In this document: positions 26,410 to 35,727 of the stretch, in pieces
How positions within the stretch are numbered: the stretch's first letter is position 1
Layout of the letters: every line of letters begins with the position of its first letter
From: UBA1783 sp964449115
GTDB taxonomy: Bacteria > Bacillota_I > Bacilli_A > Erysipelotrichales > Erysipelotrichaceae
Length of the DNA stretch: 64,000 nucleotides
Direction of reading: 5' to 3'
Assembly: GCA_964449115.1 (NCBI GenBank)
Contig: CAYUXW010000003.1
Coordinates: 1 to 64,000, forward strand
The notes under the pieces: generated by a model
The model's database searches: none
Seen by the model: the letters and a program-made list of their open reading frames with translations, nothing else
Told to the model about the DNA's origin: nothing
Position numbers and translations under genes: made by a program

Positions 26410-26423
26410 TAAGGAACACGATT

Positions 26424-27335
26424 ATGATAAGAACAGTATTGGGTGATATTAGAAAAGAAGAACTTGGCAAAACGATGTGTCATGAACATTTTATAGTTGA
26501 CTTGACCAAGGTTAGAAAAGACGGAGTTTCAAAGATTGAAACGGTTGAAGAAGTAGTTCCAGAAATAAAAATGATGATGGAATTAAAAGTAGAAGCAGCT
26601 ATTGAAGTAACGACAATAGATTTAAATAGAGATGTATTAAAATTGAAAGAAATATGTGAGCAAACTGGATTAAAAATAGTCTGTTCAACGGGCTATTATT
26701 TAGATCCATACCATCCACAGTGGCTAAATGAGGCAACTGTTGAAGAAGTCGCAGAAGTATATATAAAAGAATTAACTCAAGGAATTGAGGACACGGGCAT
26801 AAAAGCAGGTATTATTGCGGAAATTGCTTCAAGTCCAGAAGGTTTCATTGGGAATGAAAGAAAAATTTTACAGGCTGCAGGATTAGCTGCCAGCAAGGTA
26901 GGGTGTGCCGTAAGCACCCATACCGGTAAAGAAACCGCCAAAGAGACAGTAGAGATACTACTATCATATGGTATGAATCCCGATAAAATTATTTTAGGCC
27001 ATCAGGATTTAATTGACGATAGTCAGTATCATCTAGAATTATTGAAAATGGGTGTTAACCTGGCTTTTGATACATGTGGAAAAACAGCTTACCAATCAGA
27101 TGAAGTTAGAGCTGCTAATCTGTTTAAAATTATCAAAGCTGGCTATGGTGATCATATTATGGTATCTAATGATGTATCAAGAAGGTCATATTTTGTTTCT
27201 AACGGTGGTCAGGGCTATCTGACAGCGTATAAAAAAGTGTTACCACTATTAAAAGAGATGGGAGCAACTGAAGAGGATATTGAAAAAATCAGCACTAAAA
27301 ATCCAGCTAGAATTTTAGCTAACAAGTGGAAATAA
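26424..27335 (+). CDS. php: Phosphotriesterase homology protein (Php)
   Basis: A 303-residue amidohydrolase-superfamily barrel. Metal ligands are visible: His20 and His22 in CHEH, Glu133 in IIAEIAS (the bridging-glutamate type), His166 in STHTG, His193 in LGHQD and Asp250 in SNDVS. Relatives hydrolyse lactones or phosphoesters, but the substrate in yhf operons is not known to me. It is followed 12 bases later by yhfX. Confidence 0.92.
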   Translation: MIRTVLGDIRKEELGKTMCHEHFIVDLTKVRKDGVSKIETVEEVVPEIKMMMELKVEAAIEVTTIDLNRDVLKLKEICEQTGLKIVCSTGYYLDPYHPQWLNEATVEEVAEVYIKELTQGIEDTGIKAGIIAEIASSPEGFIGNERKILQAAGLAASKVGCAVSTHTGKETAKETVEILLSYGMNPDKIILGHQDLIDDSQYHLELLKMGVNLAFDTCGKTAYQSDEVRAANLFKIIKAGYGDHIMVSNDVSRRSYFVSNGGQGYLTAYKKVLPLLKEMGATEEDIEKISTKNPARILANKWK

Positions 27336-27347
27336 GGAGGTAACCTT

Positions 27348-28511
27348 ATGTTTTTAGAAAGAGTAATGAAGAACAATCCTAAACTGGTGGAATATGCCTT
27401 CAAGCTTCAGCAAGAAGGAAAAATTTTACCCGACACATACGTTCTAGACTATGACACGATAATAGAAAACGGTAAAAAGATGAAAGATATTGCTGATCCA
27501 TTAAAGATAAAATTATTTTTCATAACCAAACAGATTGGAAGAAATCCTGAAATTGCTAAAGGTCTTATGGATATTGGATTTGATGGAGTTGTAGCGGTAG
27601 ACTTTAAAGAAACGCTATTAATGATTAAACACAAAATAAAATTAGGGAATGTAGGGCATTTAGTTCAGATTCCAATGGCAGCATTAGACATTGTTATAAG
27701 AAACAAGCCCGAAATTATGACTGTCTATAATTTTGAAATGATTGAAAAGATTAATGAAATTGCTAAAAAACAAAACCATATTCAGGATATTATGCCTAGA
27801 GTTGTAGATAAAGATTCTTTCTTATATGACAGTCAACAGGGAGGTTTTTTCGTTGAAGATCTACCGGCTTTAATTGATAATGTTGCTGAATTGAAAAATG
27901 TCAGATTTGCAGGATTAACCGTATTTCCAGCATTTCTATATGACAAAGATTATTTTGATATAATGCCAACAACAAACATGCAGGCTATGGAAAAAGCAGT
28001 AAAAATCGCTAAGGAAAAAGGATACGATAACTTGTTGATCAATCTTCCTTCAGCTACCTGCTGCCAAGCAATGAAAACAATTGCTAAACATGGAGGTAAC
28101 AATGGTGAACCAGGACATGGTTTAACAGGGACAACACCACTGCATAAAGATACAGTCCAGCCTGAAAATATAGGATATGTATATGTAAGTGAAGTTTCAC
28201 ATACCTATAAAGAAAACAGCCACTGTTATGGTGGAGGATTCTATAGAAGAGGAAATTTGGAAAACGCTCTGGTAGGAACAAGTTTAGAAAATTATAAAAA
28301 GGTTAAATGTAGCGCGGCAGACAACAACATTGATTACCATTTTAAACTCCAGGGAAAACAAAGGGTAGGAGATGGTGTTATCATGTGTTATAGAACTCAG
28401 GTCTTTACTACCAGAAGCCATGTAGCAGTGGTAAAAGGATTAAAAGATGATAAGCCTGAGCTATTTGGTCTGTATAACAGTTTAGGAGAAAAAATAGAAA
28501 AAGACTGGTGA
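27348..28511 (+). CDS. yhfX: YhfX-family PLP enzyme (alanine-racemase-like fold)
   Basis: A 387-residue fold-type III PLP protein. Lys61 in FFITKQIGRNPE is the expected Schiff-base lysine, and later motifs GLTVFPAFL and GEPGHGLTGTTP match YhfX. AGGAGG precedes the ATG. It would racemise or decarboxylate an amino-acid-like substrate; the reaction is not defined here. Confidence 0.88.
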   Translation: MFLERVMKNNPKLVEYAFKLQQEGKILPDTYVLDYDTIIENGKKMKDIADPLKIKLFFITKQIGRNPEIAKGLMDIGFDGVVAVDFKETLLMIKHKIKLGNVGHLVQIPMAALDIVIRNKPEIMTVYNFEMIEKINEIAKKQNHIQDIMPRVVDKDSFLYDSQQGGFFVEDLPALIDNVAELKNVRFAGLTVFPAFLYDKDYFDIMPTTNMQAMEKAVKIAKEKGYDNLLINLPSATCCQAMKTIAKHGGNNGEPGHGLTGTTPLHKDTVQPENIGYVYVSEVSHTYKENSHCYGGGFYRRGNLENALVGTSLENYKKVKCSAADNNIDYHFKLQGKQRVGDGVIMCYRTQVFTTRSHVAVVKGLKDDKPELFGLYNSLGEKIEKDW

Positions 28512-28515
28512 TTAT

Positions 28516-29487
28516 ATGAAAGGTAATTATGAAAAACAACACAAAGTTGCCCTACTTAATCCGTATAAATCAATTGTAAAAGTATTAGAAGTAGAAAACA
28601 AAGGTGATTATTTAGTTGGAATCAAAGATGTTGCTTCAATACCAAACACTCTAATGCACAAGTTACAGCCATATGGCTTTTCATTGCATACAATTGATAA
28701 AAAATCACAACTGGCAGGTAGAGCTGTAGATACTGAACTTATCAACCCAATTACTGGTAATTATATGTCTGGCTCTTCTTCAGGAACAGCTATCAATGTT
28801 TTTGCTGGAATCAATGATTTAGGAATAGGTACTGATGGTGGAGGAAGCGTTTTAGCTCCAGCCATGTGTGTCAATATCTATGGCTTTATATCAAAATTAA
28901 TTGAAAAAAATCGCTATGAAGAAAAAAAGAAAAACACTGATGGAATAATCGCAGGAAATTCCTTAGGATTTTTTGCCAGAGATATAGATGTTCTTTATCA
29001 GGCAATAAAAATAACTACAGGAATCAGTGCTGCTGAAAATTATGGCAAAGTGCTTAGTGACAGGTTATATCAAGGTATTAACAGTGAAGTAATTGAAGTA
29101 ATGGATAGCAGTGCTTCAAGAGAGCAATTGAGTGAATACTTAAAGGAAAAATTAACAGAATGCGATGTCTTTATGGTTACAGAAGGACCAGTAGACTTAT
29201 ATGGATTTGGAGATTCCTTGTTTGGACATTTTGATGAACGAACTAAAGAAATTCAAAAAAAAGCCAACAAGGGCTATCTTAGAGTATGTAATATTGCTGG
29301 CGCTACAGCTTTAGCTATCCCTCAAAATGAATTGGGAGTGGCAATATTGCTGATGTGTGAATCGACTGAAGAAAAAGTAGCCAAACTATTGAAACTTAGC
29401 AAATGTTTCAAACAATATCATGATGAATTAATCGAAAGGTATTTTTTAGATTTAGACAATTATTTTAATGAAGGTTATAGAATTTAG
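28516..29487 (+). CDS. Short amidase-signature protein inserted in the yhf-like operon
   Basis: A 323-residue protein with the amidase-signature triad: Lys37 (VGIKDVAS), cis-serine in MSGSSSGTA (about Ser87-88) and nucleophile Ser111 in GTDGGGSVLAPA. Family members usually have 450-500 residues, so this is a compact form lacking part of the C-terminal region. It is four bases after yhfX and 11 before yhfS. E. coli yhf lacks it, which suggests an amide intermediate in this version of the pathway. Confidence 0.8.
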   Translation: MKGNYEKQHKVALLNPYKSIVKVLEVENKGDYLVGIKDVASIPNTLMHKLQPYGFSLHTIDKKSQLAGRAVDTELINPITGNYMSGSSSGTAINVFAGINDLGIGTDGGGSVLAPAMCVNIYGFISKLIEKNRYEEKKKNTDGIIAGNSLGFFARDIDVLYQAIKITTGISAAENYGKVLSDRLYQGINSEVIEVMDSSASREQLSEYLKEKLTECDVFMVTEGPVDLYGFGDSLFGHFDERTKEIQKKANKGYLRVCNIAGATALAIPQNELGVAILLMCESTEEKVAKLLKLSKCFKQYHDELIERYFLDLDNYFNEGYRI

Positions 29488-29498
29488 GAGTAAAGAGT

Positions 29499-30605
29499 AT
29501 GAAAACTTATCCACTGGAAAGTATCAGTTTAGAAAAAGCCAAAGAAAAACAATTTAAAATAGTAGATTGTGCAATGCATTATTTTAAAGGACAAGAGTTT
29601 TTGACTCGTGGTGATTTAGGAGTGCGTCAACCAGACAATCAACCTTTGACAACAAAAAAAGTAGAAAAAGCTATTGCAGAGATTTTTGATAGTGAGGATT
29701 GCATCCTGGTAAGAGGATCAGGAACTGGAGCAATTAGATATGGCCTATCATCAATGGTAAAACACAATGAAAAAATGCTAGTTCATGAAGCAGCCATATA
29801 TTCTACCACAGCAACTTCAATTGAAATGCTGGGAATTGAGATTGTTAAAGCTGACTATAATAATTTAGAAGACATTCAAAGAGCAATTAACGAAAATGAA
29901 GATATTGTTTGTGCCTTAATTCAATATACCCGTCAAAAAATAGATGATAGGTATGATATGAAAGAGGTAATTGAAGCAATCAAAAAGAAGAAAGATATTC
30001 CAATTATATGCGATGATAACTACGCAGTATTTAAGGTAGATAAAATTTCTTGCCAGTTAGGAGCGGATTTGTCTTGTTTTTCAACCTTTAAACTACAAGG
30101 GCCTGAAGGGATAGGGTGTATTGTAGGCAAAAAGAAATATATTGATGAAATTAGAAAAATGCACTATTCTGGCGGTTGTCAAACTCAGGGCTGGGAAGCA
30201 CTGGAGGTATTACGTGGTTTTGTTTATGCTCCAGTAATGCTGGCTATTGCTTCTGAAACAGCAGAAGAAATATTAAAGAGACTTAATGATGGTGAAATCA
30301 AAGGGATAAAAAAAGCCTGCTTAGCTAATGCTCAATCAAAGGTGTTGATTGTTGAATTTGAAAAACCAATAGCTAAACAAGTGCTGATTGAAGCAGAAAA
30401 ACTTGGAGCACTTCCATTTCCTGTAGGAGCGGAAAGTAAATATGAATTTGCCCCTCTTTTCTACCGTGTTTCAGGAACGTTTTTGAAAACAGATCCAACT
30501 TTGATAGACAAGATGATTAGAGTAAACCCTAATAGAGCAGGCGCAGAAACTGTAATAGCTGTTTTAAGGAAAAGTATAGAAGCTGTTGAAGGTAAATATG
30601 AATAA
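29499..30605 (+). CDS. yhfS: YhfS-family PLP aminotransferase-like enzyme
   Basis: A 368-residue fold-type I PLP protein. Lys198 in FSTFKLQGPEG is the probable PLP lysine, and VRGSGTGAIRYG contacts the cofactor phosphate in relatives. Sequence and context match YhfS. Its end overlaps yhfW by eight bases. Confidence 0.88.
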   Translation: MKTYPLESISLEKAKEKQFKIVDCAMHYFKGQEFLTRGDLGVRQPDNQPLTTKKVEKAIAEIFDSEDCILVRGSGTGAIRYGLSSMVKHNEKMLVHEAAIYSTTATSIEMLGIEIVKADYNNLEDIQRAINENEDIVCALIQYTRQKIDDRYDMKEVIEAIKKKKDIPIICDDNYAVFKVDKISCQLGADLSCFSTFKLQGPEGIGCIVGKKKYIDEIRKMHYSGGCQTQGWEALEVLRGFVYAPVMLAIASETAEEILKRLNDGEIKGIKKACLANAQSKVLIVEFEKPIAKQVLIEAEKLGALPFPVGAESKYEFAPLFYRVSGTFLKTDPTLIDKMIRVNPNRAGAETVIAVLRKSIEAVEGKYE

Positions 30606-31809
30606 AAGATTTATTGTTATAGTATTAGATGGCTTTGGTATGCAGGCAACTGAAGATGCTTCTATTGCTCGACCTGGAGATGAAACTGCATCTACTTTAG
30701 GAAGTATATTAAACGATTTTCTAAGATTAAAATTGTCGACATTGGAAAAAATGGGATTAATGAATGCTTATGGTAAAGAATCTCAAAAAATGAAATTTAG
30801 TTCTTCCGCAAACTATGGTAGAAGTGAACTTATGCATTTTGGAGCTGATACATTTATGGGACATCAGGAGATTATGGGTACATTACCTAAAAAACCAGTT
30901 GTCCAATCATTTCAAAACAAAGTAGACAAAATCAAGATGCATTTAGAAAATAAAGGCCATAAAGTTGAAATATTGAGAAACGGAGAACTGAGATACCTGT
31001 TAGTAGATGATTATTGTACAGTTGCTGATAATATTGAGGCAGATCTGGGAACAGCCTATAATTGTACAGCTCCACTAGACTTTATGAGTTTTGAAAAGGA
31101 ATTAGAAATTGGCAAAAGGGTAAGAGAAGTTGCCATTGTTAATAGAGTAATTCCTTTTGGAGGAACAGGTAATACAATCGAAGACATTTTGGCTGCCGAA
31201 GAAGTTAGAGAAGGAAAATATATAGGTATTCATGCAGTTAACTCTAAATCTTATGCCCACGGCTATCAATGCCGACATTTAGGTTATGGAATAGATGAAA
31301 AAATGCAGGTGCCTACTATCTTGAATAATATCGGTGTTCCAGTCACACTTTTTGGCAAAGTAGCCGATATCGTAATTAATGACAATGGAAAATCGATATC
31401 ATGTGTTGATACTGAGGAAGTTTTAGATTTAACAATTGAAGAAGTTAAGAACATGGAACATGGTTTTATATGTACAAATGTTCAGGAAACAGATTTAGCA
31501 GGTCATTCACAGGATAGCAGCTGGTTTAAGATGCTGCTGGAAATTGCTGATGAAAAAATTGGCGAAATTATTAAGTTGTTAAAAGATGAAGATATTCTAC
31601 TTGTTATGGCTGATCATGGCAACGATCCAAGAATTGGTCACAATAAACATACCAGAGAAAATGTACCTATTTTGATTTATAAAAAAGGGGTAAATGGGGT
31701 AAATATTGGTTTAAGAAAGACGTTGTCTGATGTTGGTGCAACAGTTTGTGATTTCTACAACGCACCTGCACCAGAAAATGGGGAGTCTTTCTTAGCCGAA
31801 ATAAAATGA
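30598..31809 (+). CDS. yhfW: YhfW-family phosphopentomutase-like metalloenzyme
   Basis: A 403-residue alkaline-phosphatase-superfamily protein. IVIVLDGFGM and the Thr in DETASTLGS provide metal and phosphoryl sites. MADHGNDP and GHNKHTRENVPIL are the C-terminal metal-binding motifs. It likely moves a phosphate on a sugar-like substrate. I start at the ATG 30598 (GAAGG upstream) instead of 12 bases earlier. It is the last gene of the cluster. Confidence 0.9.
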   Translation: MNKRFIVIVLDGFGMQATEDASIARPGDETASTLGSILNDFLRLKLSTLEKMGLMNAYGKESQKMKFSSSANYGRSELMHFGADTFMGHQEIMGTLPKKPVVQSFQNKVDKIKMHLENKGHKVEILRNGELRYLLVDDYCTVADNIEADLGTAYNCTAPLDFMSFEKELEIGKRVREVAIVNRVIPFGGTGNTIEDILAAEEVREGKYIGIHAVNSKSYAHGYQCRHLGYGIDEKMQVPTILNNIGVPVTLFGKVADIVINDNGKSISCVDTEEVLDLTIEEVKNMEHGFICTNVQETDLAGHSQDSSWFKMLLEIADEKIGEIIKLLKDEDILLVMADHGNDPRIGHNKHTRENVPILIYKKGVNGVNIGLRKTLSDVGATVCDFYNAPAPENGESFLAEIK

Positions 31810-31829
31810 ACTCTTATATAAGAGTTCGT
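31808..31829. terminator. Terminator at the end of the yhf-like cluster
   Basis: Palindromic hairpin with arms GAACTCTTA and TAAGAGTTC, A-run before and GTTTTA after. It can serve the convergent gene too. Confidence 0.82.
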
Positions 31830-31835
31830 TTTATT

Positions 31836-32774
31836 CTATTTTCTAGCCTGTTTTTCAGCGTTTCGTTTATCATTGATGATTTTTACATGCTCATCATCGA
31901 TTAGAGTAACGTTGTTTTCTTTTGCCCAATCAATACAGCCATTTAAGACAGTTTTCAAGAAAGGACGAGGAACTTTAACAAAGTTTGTCAGTGCGGCATC
32001 AGTAAACTTGATTTGTGGATGGGCTCTTTCTGCCGCATACCTGATTGAAACCAGATCTACCTCTTTTGGAGCAGGAATAGGTTCAGCGATAGGCTTGGTA
32101 ATTTTAGGGAACTGTGTATACCAGAAATTTGTAGAATCCCTATAACCATAGTCTACCGGTACTGGTGGGAAATTGTGTTTGTTAACACCATCTACAATAG
32201 CGTTGTAATATTTTTCCTTCATTAAAATTTTATCAATGTAAAGGATAAACAAGGCCCCATATTTGCTTGTAATACCATTGAAATCATTGTAAGGGCCAGG
32301 ATGTCCATCATCAATATCATCCGCATTGAATTTATCTGCCCCTTCTAAATGAGAAGCCCAGCTGCATTCAAATACCTGGAAAGCACTTTTAATTACTGGT
32401 GGACGGTTTTTATCACCAGGGTCTGCCTGACCTGGTTCCATTTCAAATTTTAAATCTTTCATTTTTTCATCTGAAGGTCCAGGATAACCTAACCTGACAA
32501 CTTCTTTAAATGTTTTTCTACTGTCATCAATGAAGTTAATTGCACATTTTTTCCTTTTTAACAGGTTGTGACAGGTGTTTGATGTATTACGACACGACAG
32601 TAGCATCGCATACTGTTGTTTTCCAGCCACATAGTATGGAAAGCATAAAGAATATGATCCAATATTCAAACTACCATCATCATTGATAGTTGAAATACAT
32701 ACTGTTGGCATTGGAAAAAATGAAGAAGTCTGATAAAAATTATCAACAATTCTTAAATCTTTAAATGAACTCAT
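31836..32774 (-). CDS. Flavin-reductase-like protein with C-terminal PCP_red-like domain
   Basis: A 312-residue protein. The N-terminal half (about 15-190) matches the FMN-binding split-barrel of flavin reductase-like proteins (FFPMPTVCISTINDDGSLNIGS). The last 60 residues (AHPQIKFTDAALTNFVKVPRPF onward) resemble the PCP_red domain found at the end of some Fe-S reductases. The combination suggests an FMN-dependent redox enzyme; the substrate is unknown. It is co-directional with the PfkB-like gene. Confidence 0.75.
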   Translation of the reverse strand: MSSFKDLRIVDNFYQTSSFFPMPTVCISTINDDGSLNIGSYSLCFPYYVAGKQQYAMLLSCRNTSNTCHNLLKRKKCAINFIDDSRKTFKEVVRLGYPGPSDEKMKDLKFEMEPGQADPGDKNRPPVIKSAFQVFECSWASHLEGADKFNADDIDDGHPGPYNDFNGITSKYGALFILYIDKILMKEKYYNAIVDGVNKHNFPPVPVDYGYRDSTNFWYTQFPKITKPIAEPIPAPKEVDLVSIRYAAERAHPQIKFTDAALTNFVKVPRPFLKTVLNGCIDWAKENNVTLIDDEHVKIINDKRNAEKQARK

Positions 32775-32790
32775 TAATTTCTCCCTCTCT

Positions 32791-33630
32791 TTAATATAAA
32801 TCTTCGCTTAACTCCAACTCATCAACATAAGATAAGTCGTTAGAAATATTTAGTGCGCTGATGATTGATTCTGAGAAAGTTCTTCCCTCAACCAGACAGG
32901 CAACAAACATGCTGACAAAAACCTCATGTGTGCCCAAATATTTTACCCCACATTGTTCTTTTACAATGGAGTCAAAGCCATTTTTAGTATAGATACTTAC
33001 TTTTTTACCTTTATCAGTGATCAAAATCCAATTTAGCCCTTTTTTAATCAGTTGTTCAGCAAAATCATTAAAGTCATAATCCTTAATTGTTTTTCTTAAA
33101 AAGTCTGCTTCCAAGATAAGCCCTTCCATCTTGCCGAGAAGTAAATCACTTGGAATATAGTTATCACAGATATAGCGCAAATTAGGGTATAAACTGACAA
33201 CAGTATTCAGATAATGATAATTTAATACATTTACGATTACTATTTCTGTGCCAAGAAAAAATTCCTGTGGAAGACCATCTTCAATTTCAGGATAACTTTT
33301 ATATGGTATATTATTTAAAGTTGTGACACTACTTCTATCAAACAGGTATGTTTTAATAGGAGTTTTTTCAAAATCCAAGTGCTGTGAATGAATTATCCCC
33401 TGTACATTATCCATCTTTACCATCATGGCATTAGCATCAATATCAAAACCAAATCTAGTGATAAAAAAAGTCTCAACTCCTAAAAAAGCCAGGTTGTAAG
33501 CGACAGTATATTGTCCTCCTGTCAGATAGTAATTGTATTGACACAAAAAATCTTCTCCACTGACAAGTTTTTTATCAATAGAGATAACTTCTGTCTTGTG
33601 TGTTAAGCCAATTACCAGCACTTTACCCAT
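32791..33630 (-). CDS. Degenerate PfkB/ribokinase-fold protein
   Basis: A 279-residue protein with the ribokinase fold pattern (GGQYTVAYNLAFLGVETFFI, later LITDKGKKVSIY). The catalytic GAGD motif is replaced by GTHE in LGTHEVFVSMFVACLVEG, removing the conserved base aspartate, and the N-terminal GGxxxN motif is also altered. It is probably a sensor or inactive kinase. It lies upstream of the flavin-reductase-like gene by 17 bases. Confidence 0.72.
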   Translation of the reverse strand: MGKVLVIGLTHKTEVISIDKKLVSGEDFLCQYNYYLTGGQYTVAYNLAFLGVETFFITRFGFDIDANAMMVKMDNVQGIIHSQHLDFEKTPIKTYLFDRSSVTTLNNIPYKSYPEIEDGLPQEFFLGTEIVIVNVLNYHYLNTVVSLYPNLRYICDNYIPSDLLLGKMEGLILEADFLRKTIKDYDFNDFAEQLIKKGLNWILITDKGKKVSIYTKNGFDSIVKEQCGVKYLGTHEVFVSMFVACLVEGRTFSESIISALNISNDLSYVDELELSEDLY

Positions 33631-33696
33631 GGCTATATTTTAACATATTAAGACAACAAACAACAAAATATGTTAAAATTATATAAAGGTAATAAT

Positions 33697-34194
33697 ATGA
33701 GAATTGGACAGGCAATAGATATTCATCAGTTAGTGGAAAATAGAGATTTAATCCTTGGAGGTGTCAAAATAGAACACGAAAAAGGTCTTTTAGGCCATTC
33801 CGATGCTGATGTATTATTGCATGCTGTTGCGGAAGCAATTATAGGGGCTCTAGGATTAGGGGATTTAGGAACTCACTTTCCTGATACCGATGATAGATAT
33901 AAAGGGATTTCATCAATGTTACTGTTGGCAGAAGTTGAAAAGTTAATGTCAAATCATAATTATGAAATAGGAAATATTGACGCAACAATTCTGATAGAAG
34001 AACCAAAATTAGCAAAATATAAACAACAAATGGAAAACAATATTGCTACAGTATTAAAATGTGAGACTTCACAAGTTAATGTAAAGGCAACTCGGGGAGA
34101 AAAACTAGGATTTGTTGGAGAAAAAAAAGGAGTAGTAGCTTTAGCTATTGTCTTGTTAAAGGAAAGAAGGAAAAGAGAATATGTACACTTATAA
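33697..34194 (+). CDS. ispF: 2-C-methyl-D-erythritol 2,4-cyclodiphosphate synthase
   Basis: MEP isoprenoid pathway enzyme, 165 residues from the ATG at 33697 (AAAGG upstream; a start 27 bases earlier lacks a site). It begins MRIGQAIDIHQLV with metal ligands Asp8 and His10, then GHSDADVLLHAV and KATRGEKLGFVGE. It overlaps the small HMA-like gene by 14 bases. Confidence 0.95.
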   Translation: MRIGQAIDIHQLVENRDLILGGVKIEHEKGLLGHSDADVLLHAVAEAIIGALGLGDLGTHFPDTDDRYKGISSMLLLAEVEKLMSNHNYEIGNIDATILIEEPKLAKYKQQMENNIATVLKCETSQVNVKATRGEKLGFVGEKKGVVALAIVLLKERRKREYVHL

Positions 34195-34393
34195 AATCAC
34201 TGTGGAAGACATGAAAAGTAAAAATTGTGCAGAACAGCTCAGAGAAGCTTTTGAAGACGAATCAGAAACAGCAGTTGTAACATTTAATGTCGCAAAAAGG
34301 GAGCTATTTATTGATTCAGATTTTTCGGTAGAAGAGATTTATGAGATTATTGAAGATGCAGGATTTACTCCTGGCGACTTGGAACTGGTATAA
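34181..34393 (+). CDS. Small HMA-like protein lacking the CxxC metal site
   Basis: A 70-residue protein whose beta-alpha-beta pattern (YKITVEDMKSKNCAEQLREAF, then VVTFNVAKRELFIDSDFSVEEIYEIIEDAGF) resembles heavy-metal-associated domains. Only the second cysteine of the usual CxxC is kept (SKNC). It overlaps ispF. It may bind something other than copper, or none. Confidence 0.7.
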   Translation: MYTYKITVEDMKSKNCAEQLREAFEDESETAVVTFNVAKRELFIDSDFSVEEIYEIIEDAGFTPGDLELV

Positions 34394-34422
34394 GAAAACT
34401 TATAATAAGAAAAAGTAAGAAG

Positions 34423-34462
34423 AAGTCCGGCTAATGATAACAATTGTAAGCTGGACTTTCTT
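34423..34462 (+). terminator. Terminator after the ispF operon
   Basis: Stem AAGTCCGGCT/AGCTGGACTT (one mismatch) around 16 bases, followed by TCTT. The tail is weak. Confidence 0.6.
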
Positions 34463-34513
34463 AATAAATAAGCAGTTGATAGAATAAAATATAGTTTAAA
34501 AAAGAGATATATT

Positions 34514-34981
34514 ATGGGAATAAGAAGATTTAAAGAAAGTGATGCTCAGGAAGTTTCTGCATTAATTATAGAAACGCTAAGAACAACGAATATAAAAGAT
34601 TACACAAAAGATTATATAGAAAGCTACATCACAAAATTGCAACCTGAAAATATTTTACAAAGAGCAGAATGGACAAACTTTTATGTGGTTTGTGACAGAG
34701 AAAAGATAGTAGGTTGTGGAGCAATTGGACCATACTGGGGTAAAACAGATGAGAGTAGCATGTTTATGATTTTTGTTTTACCTGAATATCAGGGAAAAGG
34801 AATAGGCAAAAGGATTATAGAAACTTTAGAGAAAGATGAATATTTTTTACGAGCAAAGAGAATTGAAATTCCTGCTTCTATTACAGCAACACCATTTTAT
34901 GAAAAAATGGGTTACAAATATAAAAAGGGAGTTACTATCCCAGATAGTGAAGGCTTATTACGATTAGAAAAATTTCGCTAA
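34514..34981 (+). CDS. GNAT-family N-acetyltransferase
   Basis: A 155-residue GNAT. MFVLPEYQGKGIGKRIIETLE-like motif A is present (FVLPEYQGKGIGKRII) and FYEKMGYKY is the C-terminal motif. The acceptor is unknown. It is followed by a remnant of another acetyltransferase-like gene. Confidence 0.88.
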   Translation: MGIRRFKESDAQEVSALIIETLRTTNIKDYTKDYIESYITKLQPENILQRAEWTNFYVVCDREKIVGCGAIGPYWGKTDESSMFMIFVLPEYQGKGIGKRIIETLEKDEYFLRAKRIEIPASITATPFYEKMGYKYKKGVTIPDSEGLLRLEKFR

Positions 34982-34983
34982 AG

Positions 34984-35196
34984 AACAATGTCAGTTGGAT
35001 TAATGTTTTATCACAGTATTATCATAAAGGCATCATGCAGGGTTTATTTAAGGAATTAGAAAAGGAAGGCAGGGAAAATAATATTTTTGAGTACTATTTG
35101 ATACGTGCCAAAAATTTAGAAGCAGATAAATTTTATCAATCTTTTAAAAATGTTACATTGTATGAGTCGTCAATATTGAGTGAAGAACTTAAATAA
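34984..35196 (+). pseudogene. Remnant of an acetyltransferase-like gene
   Basis: An open frame of 70 codons without a start or ribosome site reads WINVLSQYYHKGIMQGLFKE, later AKNLEADKFYQSFKNV. It resembles the second half of a GNAT protein (motif A through the C-terminal NxxAxxFYxxxGF). The first half is missing, so I read it as a decayed gene. Confidence 0.55.
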
Positions 35197-35260
35197 TTGT
35201 TTTACAAGGAAGTTAACTTATCGCTTATAAGATGACATTGAAGAAGGAGCTGAAAGTAAA

Positions 35261-35698
35261 GTGTTCAATATTTATGGATCAATTTTTATCATAATTATTA
35301 TGGTGCCTAATATTGTATTTTCAATTAAACAAAAAGATGGTTTTAAAAATCATTGGAATAATAGGTGTATTGAATTAATTGAGCAAATAGGTCGATATGG
35401 TTGCTTTATTTTTATGATTTTTAATGTCCCAGGATTTTACTTTGGTTTTAAATCAAATACAGTTTTTTTGTGGTATTTGATTGTTGATATAATATTAGTT
35501 GTAATCTATTGTCTGATATGGATTGTCTGCTTTAACAAAAATAGCATTTTTAAAGCCTTGTCACTTTCCATTATTCCAGCAATAATATTTTTATACAGCG
35601 GTATTATGAGCCGATCAATTTTGTTAATAATCTCTGCGCTTATGTTTTCTATAGGCCATATTGCAATTTCTTACAAGAATGCTAAAGTGAGTCTGTAA
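35261..35698 (+). CDS. Small membrane protein, unknown
   Basis: A 145-residue protein with about four helices (5-20, 42-60, 70-90 and 100-135). GTG start with AAGGAG 14 bases upstream. No family recognised. The HIT gene follows 29 bases later and may share its transcript. Confidence 0.6.
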   Translation: MFNIYGSIFIIIIMVPNIVFSIKQKDGFKNHWNNRCIELIEQIGRYGCFIFMIFNVPGFYFGFKSNTVFLWYLIVDIILVVIYCLIWIVCFNKNSIFKALSLSIIPAIIFLYSGIMSRSILLIISALMFSIGHIAISYKNAKVSL

Positions 35699-35727
35699 AA
35701 ACTAAATTTAAGGAGGAAAAGGGTTGT

